DNA from: Jilunia laotingensis
GTDB lineage: Bacteria > Bacteroidota > Bacteroidia > Bacteroidales > Bacteroidaceae
Reading direction: 5' to 3'
Assembly: GCF_014385165.1 (NCBI RefSeq)
Contig: NZ_JACRTF010000001.1
Span: forward strand, 1,550,001-1,614,000
Length of the DNA: 64,000 nucleotides
The position numbers and the translations under genes were made by a program. This document shows positions 59,442 through 64,000 of the stretch, piece by piece. The notes below the pieces were generated by a model that was not told where the DNA came from, did no database searches, and saw only the letters and a program-made list of their open reading frames with translations. The first letter of the stretch is position 1. Each line of letters starts with the position of its first letter.

Positions 59442-61583
59442 CTATACCAGTGCAAAATCAAGTTGTTTTTTCTCAAGGTTGGCACGCGCCACTTTGACTG
59501 TGATCGCGTCACCCAGACTGTAAATACGGTTCTTATGCCGTCCGCGTAAACAATAATTCTTTTCATCGAATTCGTAGTAATCATCGTCCAGGTCGCGTAT
59601 CGGTATCATGCCTTCGCATTTGTTTTCGTTCAATTCGACATAAAGTCCCCATTCCGTTACACCGGAGATTACGCCATCGTAAGTCTGACCGAGACGCTCA
59701 CTCATGAATTCCACCTGCTTGTATTTGATGGAAGCACGTTCGGCATTGGCTGCGATCTGCTCCATGTTCGAACTGTGGTCGCAAAGGTCTTCGTATTTGC
59801 TTTCCGAAGCACTTCTTCCACCATCCATGTACCGGGTGACCAGACGATGAACCATCATGTCCGGGAAACGGCGGATAGGGGAGGTAAAGTGGGTATAATA
59901 TTCGAAGGCCAGTCCGTAGTGGCCGATGTTGTGTGTGGAATATCGCGCTTTTTGCATGGCACGGATAGAAACGGTTTCAATCAGATTCTCTTCTTTTTTT
60001 CCTTGAATGTCGTCCAATAGGTGATTGATCGATTTCGAAATGTCCGTTTTCGTACCGCTGGTACGCAGTTTATAACCGAAACGGGCTATGAACTGGTTCA
60101 GGTTATCCAGTTTCTCCGGATCGGGCAGGTCGTGGATGCGGTAAGGCAGTACTTTGGCTTTTTTGCCTTTAGGCACACGCCCGATCTTTTCGGCTACCGT
60201 ACGGTTGGCAAGTAACATGAACTCTTCCACCAGCTTGTTGGCATCTTTCGATTCCTTGAAGTAGACACTGACGGGTTTGCCTTTTTCATCTATTTCGAAT
60301 TTCACTTCGTAACGGTCGAAGTTGATGGCACCGGCTGCAAAGCGTTTTTCTCGTAACGCTTTGGCGATGGTGTCCAACATGAGCATTTCTTCCTTGTATT
60401 CCCCTTCTTTCGTTTCAATGATTTCCTGAGCTTCTTCGTAAGTGAAGCGGCGGTCGGAATAGATCACGGTATGAACGACTCGTGAACTCTTTACATCACC
60501 TTTCTCGGTGATGTCGAAGATGACGGAGAATGCCAGTTTCTCTTCATTCGGACGCAATGAACAGAGGAAATTGCAAAGTCTTTCCGGCAGCATCGGGATG
60601 GTGCGATCTACCAGGTAAACGGATGTTGCACGTTTTTCGGCTTCCTTATCGATGATTCCCCCTTCTTTCACATAATGGGTTACGTCGGCAATGTGTACAC
60701 CTACTTCCCACAGGCCGTCTTTCAGTTTGCGGATAGAGAGTGCGTCGTCAAAATCTTTGGCATCTTTCGGGTCGATGGTAAAAGTGGTTACTCCGCGGAA
60801 GTCTTCACGGCGATTGATCTCTTCCGGAGTGATATCGACTGGGATTTTGTCCGCTGCTTTTTCTACGGATTGCGGATAGACATATGGCAAACCGAACTCG
60901 GCAAGGATGGCGTGCATCTCAGTCGTGTTTTCTCCGGCTCGGCCGAGGATGTCTATTACCTGACCGATAGGATTCTTGGCTTTGTCGGGCCATTCCGTGA
61001 TCTTCACCACTGCTTTGTCTCCCGTCTTACCTCCTTTTAGCTTATCCTTCGGGATAAAGATATCATTTGCCAAAGTACGATTTTCCGTTACCAGGAAGGC
61101 GTAAGACTTTTCTACCTCCAGTATTCCCACGAAGACGTCGTTAGCTCGTTCCAGGATCTCGATCACCTCTCCTTCCGCATCATGGTTTTTGCGTTTGGCA
61201 AAGAAAGCGATCTTTACTTTGTCATTGTTCATGGCATGGGCGGAGTTACGTTCGGCTATGAAGATCGGGTCGCCCCCGCCTTCGGGAACAAACGAGTTCT
61301 TTCCGTTGCTCTTTCGTTGGAAAGTACCTACCATTTCGATGCCGTGGTTGTTGAGTTTGTATTTGTTCTTTTCTACTTCTGTAATATAATCGTCTGCCAG
61401 TAAATCTGCCAGGATGTCCATACAGAGCATCTTCAGCGGATGTGTTGTAAGGTGGAGTTCCGCGAAAAGATATTTTAGGCTGATGGCCTCTTGCTGCCTG
61501 TCATGGAAGAAATCCAATACCACATGTGCCAGTTCTTTTTTCTTCATTCGCTTACCGGCTTTTTTTTCTTTCTTTTTCGCCAT
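59442..61583 (-). CDS. rnr: Ribonuclease R (RNB-family 3'-5' exoribonuclease)
   Basis: RNase R degrades structured RNA processively from the 3' end. The 713-residue protein begins with a Lys-rich stretch (MAKKKEKKAGKRMKKKE) and a winged-helix-like region, then cold-shock OB folds (about 75-230). The RNB catalytic domain has FTIDPKDAKDFDDALSIR with the metal-binding Asp cluster (near 270-284). HTVIYSDRRFTYEEAQEI and YTHFTSPIRRFPDMMVHRLV follow, and a C-terminal S1 domain (YDGVISGVTEWGLYVELNEN). Its length fits the family. No clear Bacteroidetes promoter box was found; the start is separated from the CDF gene by the 22-bp repeat array. Confidence 0.95.
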   Translation of the reverse strand: MAKKKEKKAGKRMKKKELAHVVLDFFHDRQQEAISLKYLFAELHLTTHPLKMLCMDILADLLADDYITEVEKNKYKLNNHGIEMVGTFQRKSNGKNSFVPEGGGDPIFIAERNSAHAMNNDKVKIAFFAKRKNHDAEGEVIEILERANDVFVGILEVEKSYAFLVTENRTLANDIFIPKDKLKGGKTGDKAVVKITEWPDKAKNPIGQVIDILGRAGENTTEMHAILAEFGLPYVYPQSVEKAADKIPVDITPEEINRREDFRGVTTFTIDPKDAKDFDDALSIRKLKDGLWEVGVHIADVTHYVKEGGIIDKEAEKRATSVYLVDRTIPMLPERLCNFLCSLRPNEEKLAFSVIFDITEKGDVKSSRVVHTVIYSDRRFTYEEAQEIIETKEGEYKEEMLMLDTIAKALREKRFAAGAINFDRYEVKFEIDEKGKPVSVYFKESKDANKLVEEFMLLANRTVAEKIGRVPKGKKAKVLPYRIHDLPDPEKLDNLNQFIARFGYKLRTSGTKTDISKSINHLLDDIQGKKEENLIETVSIRAMQKARYSTHNIGHYGLAFEYYTHFTSPIRRFPDMMVHRLVTRYMDGGRSASESKYEDLCDHSSNMEQIAANAERASIKYKQVEFMSERLGQTYDGVISGVTEWGLYVELNENKCEGMIPIRDLDDDYYEFDEKNYCLRGRHKNRIYSLGDAITVKVARANLEKKQLDFALV

Positions 61584-61898
61584 AATGTTTTAAGTTATAA
61601 GTTGTTTATGATAATAAAGGATAGGTTTCCAAACGGGTTTGATGGGTATTAATATCCAGCGTGCTGACCATTAATGTCCAGCGTGCTGGTTATTAATACC
61701 TATCACGATGGCCATTAACACCTGTCGCGATGGGTATCTATATCTGACAGGATGGGTATTCAAGCTCATTGTGAGATCCATTTATACCCGCTTGATTCTT
61801 TATTACCATGCTATATTGATACAAAGTAAATGATTAAATATTAATAATTCAAGATTTTCATGTACATTTGCCACACTGTTGATTAATAAAATAACAAA
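61584..61898. other. Divergent intergenic region with a 22-bp repeat array
   Basis: There is no gene in 315 bases. Most of it is the repeat array at 61622-61797. After the array, TACATTTG (61863-61870) matches the -7 box for the CDF gene; the -33 is poor. No clear promoter for rnr is seen between the array and its ATG, so that promoter may lie inside or across the repeats. Confidence 0.6.
61622..61797. repeat. Eight degenerate 22-bp tandem repeats built from alternating palindromes
   Basis: Units start at 61622, 61644, 61666, 61688, 61710, 61732, 61754 and 61776, an exact 22-bp period. The clearest units are GGGTATTAATATCC followed by AGCGTGCT, GACCATTAATGTCC followed by AGCGTGCT, GGTTATTAATACCT followed by ATCACGAT, and GGCCATTAACACCT followed by GTCGCGAT. 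Each unit has an A/T palindrome (GGTATTAATACC-type), and the unit junctions form a second one (CCAGCGTGCTGG, TCGCGA, CTCATTGTGAG). Units 1 and 8 are the most degenerate. Confidence 0.8.
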
Positions 61899-62813
61899 AT
61901 GGAAGCTAAAAAGCTTTCCCGGGAAAAGGAAATTTATAAAGTAACGATTGTGGGAAGTGTAGTCAACTTCCTGCTGTTGGTTTTTAAGTTTTTTGCCGGA
62001 ATTGCAGGACATAGTGCTGCAATGCTGGCCGATGCGGTTCATTCGTTATCGGACTTTGTTACGGATATCATAGTGATCGTCTTTGTGCGTATTTCTAACA
62101 AACCGGAAGATAAAGATCACGATTACGGGCACGGGAAGTATGAAACGCTTGCCACTGCCATCATCGGGATATTGTTGCTAGGCGTGGGAGTTGGAATTTT
62201 TTGGAACGGGGCTTCCTCCATTTACGGTGTTTTCCATGGCAAGCAGCTTGAAGCACCGGGTATGTTGGCGTTGGTGGCAGCTTTGGTTTCGATTGTATTG
62301 AAAGAGATTTTGTATCAGTACACTGCCATCAAAGGGCGTAAACTCAATTCTCAGGCAGTAGTGGCCAATGCTTGGCATCACCGGAGTGATGCCCTCTCGT
62401 CCATAGGTACGACTATCGGTATCGGTGGAGCCATATTGCTGGGAGACAAATGGAGAGTCCTTGATCCGATAGCGGCAGTAGTGGTCAGTATTTTCATTAT
62501 AAAGGTGGCTATACAGTTGCTCATCCCCTGTGTGGATGAATTGTTGGAAAAGTCTTTGCCGGATGAGGTCGAGAAGGAGATCGAACAGGCGGTATTGTCG
62601 TTTCCCGGAGTAAGCCAACCCCATCATCTCCGTACACGGAGAATCGGAAGTCAATATGCTATCGAGTTGCATATACGCATGGACGGTGGGATTTCTTTGA
62701 ATGAAGCCCATCATACTGCAACCGAAATAGAGAATAAACTGAGAGAAATGTTCGGCAAGGGGACGCATGTGGGAATACATGTGGAACCGGTGAAAAGAGA
62801 GAAGATAGAATGA
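61899..62813 (+). CDS. Cation diffusion facilitator (CDF) family metal efflux transporter
   Basis: The 304-residue inner-membrane protein has about six spans and the CDF metal-binding motifs: SAAMLADAVHSLSDFVTDI (HxxxD on helix 2) and NAWHHRSDALSSIGTTIGI (HxxxD on helix 5). DHDYGHGKYETLA is the cytosolic loop found in many members, and a C-terminal cytosolic domain follows (LPDEVEKEIEQAVLSFPGVS). It exports divalent metals such as Zn(II), Fe(II) or Mn(II) by proton antiport; the specificity is not evident. A -7 box TACATTTG lies 29 bases before the ATG. Confidence 0.93.
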   Translation: MEAKKLSREKEIYKVTIVGSVVNFLLLVFKFFAGIAGHSAAMLADAVHSLSDFVTDIIVIVFVRISNKPEDKDHDYGHGKYETLATAIIGILLLGVGVGIFWNGASSIYGVFHGKQLEAPGMLALVAALVSIVLKEILYQYTAIKGRKLNSQAVVANAWHHRSDALSSIGTTIGIGGAILLGDKWRVLDPIAAVVVSIFIIKVAIQLLIPCVDELLEKSLPDEVEKEIEQAVLSFPGVSQPHHLRTRRIGSQYAIELHIRMDGGISLNEAHHTATEIENKLREMFGKGTHVGIHVEPVKREKIE

Positions 62814-62858
62814 AGAGAAAAGAATTAAGAGAGGGTGGTAAGTAAAAAATAGGGTATT

Positions 62859-63866
62859 GTGGAAAGTATTTTAGTAACAGGAGCAAGCGGATTTATCGGT
62901 AGCTTTATAGTCGAAGAGGCTTTAAAGCGAAAATTCGGTGTATGGGCAGGTATCCGTTCGACAAGCAGTAAGAAATATCTTCGCAGCCGTAAGATTCATT
63001 TTCTGGAACTGGATTTTGCACATCCTAACGAGTTGCGGGCACAGCTGTCAGGTCATAAAGGCACGTACAATAAGTTCGATTATATTGTCCATTGTGCCGG
63101 CTTGACCAAGTGCCGGGACGAGAAGGAGTTCGAACTTGTCAATTATCTGCAAACGAAATATTTTATCGATACGTTGAAGGAACTGAATATGGTTCCGAAA
63201 CAGTTCATCTATATCAGTACACTGAGTGTTTTCGGACCGATTCATGAGGAGGACTACCGTCCAATACGCGAAAAAGACATACCTGTGCCGAATACCGCTT
63301 ATGGATTGAGCAAGCTGAAGGCCGAATTGTATATACAGAGCGTTCCCGGATTCCCTTATGTCTTTTATCGTCCGACCGGGGTTTATGGTCCTCGTGAGAT
63401 GGATTACTTCCTGATGGCGAAATCCATTGCCCGGCATATGGATTTCTCCGTTGGCTTCAAACGTCAGGATTTGACTTTCGTCTACGTGAAGGATATTGTG
63501 CAGGCCGTTTTTCTCGGAATTGAGAAACAGGTGTCCCGTCGAGCTTACTTTTTGTCGGATGGAAACGTATATAAAAGCCGTACTTTTTCCGATTTGATAC
63601 AAAAAGAATTGGGGAATCCGTTTGTTATTCGCATGAAATGCCCGTTAATTGTCCTTAAAGTAGTATCTTTGCTCGCTGAATTCATTGCTGCCCGTTTCGG
63701 GAAGCCCAGTACGTTGAATTCGGATAAGTATAAGATAATGAAACAAAGAAACTGGCAATGTGACATCACTCCAGCGATGAAGGAATTAGGATACGTACCG
63801 GAATACGATCTGGAAAGAGGAGTGAAAGAGGCAATTGCTTGGTATAAGAATGAAGGATGGCTCTAG
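62859..63866 (+). CDS. NAD-dependent epimerase/dehydratase (extended SDR)
   Basis: An in-frame TAG at 62850-62852 makes GTG 62859 the only reasonable start, giving ESILVTGASGFIGSFIVEEA, a complete Rossmann GxxGxxG. The 335-residue protein keeps the Ser/Tyr-Lys signature (ISTLSVFGPIHEED, then TAYGLSKLKAELY, with YxxxK) and YRPTGVYGPREMDYF. These are features of nucleotide-sugar or sterol-type extended SDR proteins. The exact substrate is unknown. Its end overlaps the start of the next membrane-protein gene by 10 bases, suggesting they act together, perhaps in envelope lipid or polysaccharide synthesis. Confidence 0.87.
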   Translation: MESILVTGASGFIGSFIVEEALKRKFGVWAGIRSTSSKKYLRSRKIHFLELDFAHPNELRAQLSGHKGTYNKFDYIVHCAGLTKCRDEKEFELVNYLQTKYFIDTLKELNMVPKQFIYISTLSVFGPIHEEDYRPIREKDIPVPNTAYGLSKLKAELYIQSVPGFPYVFYRPTGVYGPREMDYFLMAKSIARHMDFSVGFKRQDLTFVYVKDIVQAVFLGIEKQVSRRAYFLSDGNVYKSRTFSDLIQKELGNPFVIRMKCPLIVLKVVSLLAEFIAARFGKPSTLNSDKYKIMKQRNWQCDITPAMKELGYVPEYDLERGVKEAIAWYKNEGWL

Positions 63867-64000
63867 ATTTATTTAAACGTGTAGAATCCCGAAAGGGGCT
63901 GTTCGCAGTTGAGAAGGTAACACTGATATATAATCTGTTAACTTCCATATTGATTCTGTTCCTTTTCCAACGGATGGATCATCCTTGGCATATGTTGCTG
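63857..64000 (+). CDS. N-terminal part of a membrane protein, possibly PAP2 phosphatase family (cut by window end)
   Basis: ATG 63857 lies within the last codons of the epimerase gene. The visible 48 residues (MALDLFKRVESRKGLFAVEK, VTLIYNLLTSILILFLFQRM, DHPWHMLL) are open to the window end and contain a membrane helix. This start is common to Bacteroidales PAP2-type phosphatases encoded after this kind of epimerase, but the catalytic part is outside the window, so the family is a guess. Confidence 0.5.
   Translation, partial: MALDLFKRVESRKGLFAVEKVTLIYNLLTSILILFLFQRMDHPWHMLL

Noticed and set aside
61622..61797. Possible CRISPR array or tRNA-like structures
   Set aside because: Period is 22 bp with degenerate units and no spacers; no cloverleaf, anticodon arm or CCA end can be folded.

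Overview
The window looks like a chromosomal segment of a gut-type Bacteroidales, Bacteroides/Parabacteroides-like. The signs are SusC/SusD pairs with a sigma/anti-sigma regulator, FimB/Mfa2-type fimbrillin lipoproteins, two GH89 enzymes, RHS proteins of the Bacteroidetes type, several proteins with Por-type C-terminal sorting-like tails, and promoters of the form TTTG-N19/20-TAnnTTTG. I see no rRNA, tRNA, CRISPR array or insertion sequence. The species cannot be fixed from this sequence.

Layout. 1-388: 3' end of a secreted carbohydrate-binding protein. 515-3771 (-): a cytosine-5 methyltransferase overlapping a probable restriction endonuclease. 3886-7426 (-): ychF, panE, lgt and a CatA-like acetyltransferase. 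7877-9349: a secreted repeat protein with a paralogue at 55066-56997. 9679-27958: a polysaccharide-utilisation-like locus with ECF sigma factor, FecR anti-sigma factor, STN-containing SusC, SusD, two EEP-fold phosphoesterases, a beta-helix protein, two alpha-N-acetylglucosaminidases, glycerate kinase, a GntP permease and an HGSNAT-like membrane acetyltransferase. 28550-44734: an accessory region of RHS-type toxins. It holds two tandem 'mini-RHS' exported toxins with three related putative immunity lipoproteins, two overlapping exported transglutaminase-like proteins, a graveyard of decayed small genes, a full-length RHS protein with toxin tail and immunity gene, another small immunity-like gene and a tailless RHS-like protein. 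44910-50087 (-): a fimbrial operon. 50394-53177: a FucP-like transporter, an exported esterase and an apparently truncated sensor/regulator. 53192-63866: a His-rich outer-membrane protein, cysK, the second repeat protein, a TPR/AraC membrane regulator, a NimA-like flavoprotein, rnr, a CDF transporter, an epimerase and the start of a membrane protein.

How the genes work together. The sigma/FecR/STN-SusC trio is the usual trans-envelope signalling system in which substrate binding at the outer membrane releases the sigma factor; the downstream enzymes would take alpha-GlcNAc off a glycan, and the glycerate kinase and permease point to glycerate as a second product. GH89 (NAGLU) beside an HGSNAT homologue mirrors two consecutive steps of human lysosomal heparan sulfate breakdown.

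The most unusual part is 28.48-33.4 kb. A signal peptide, a short unrecognised domain, an isolated RHS core of about 32 residues and a JAB-like C-terminal tip are encoded as a compact toxin with its own promoter, followed at once by a lipoprotein that is probably its immunity protein. The cassette is tandemly duplicated: the heads are nearly identical, the tips have diverged, and a 24-codon stub of the downstream gene marks the junction. Two intergenic regions (28080-28171 and 61622-61797) hold short degenerate tandem repeats of 23 and 22 bp built from palindromes.
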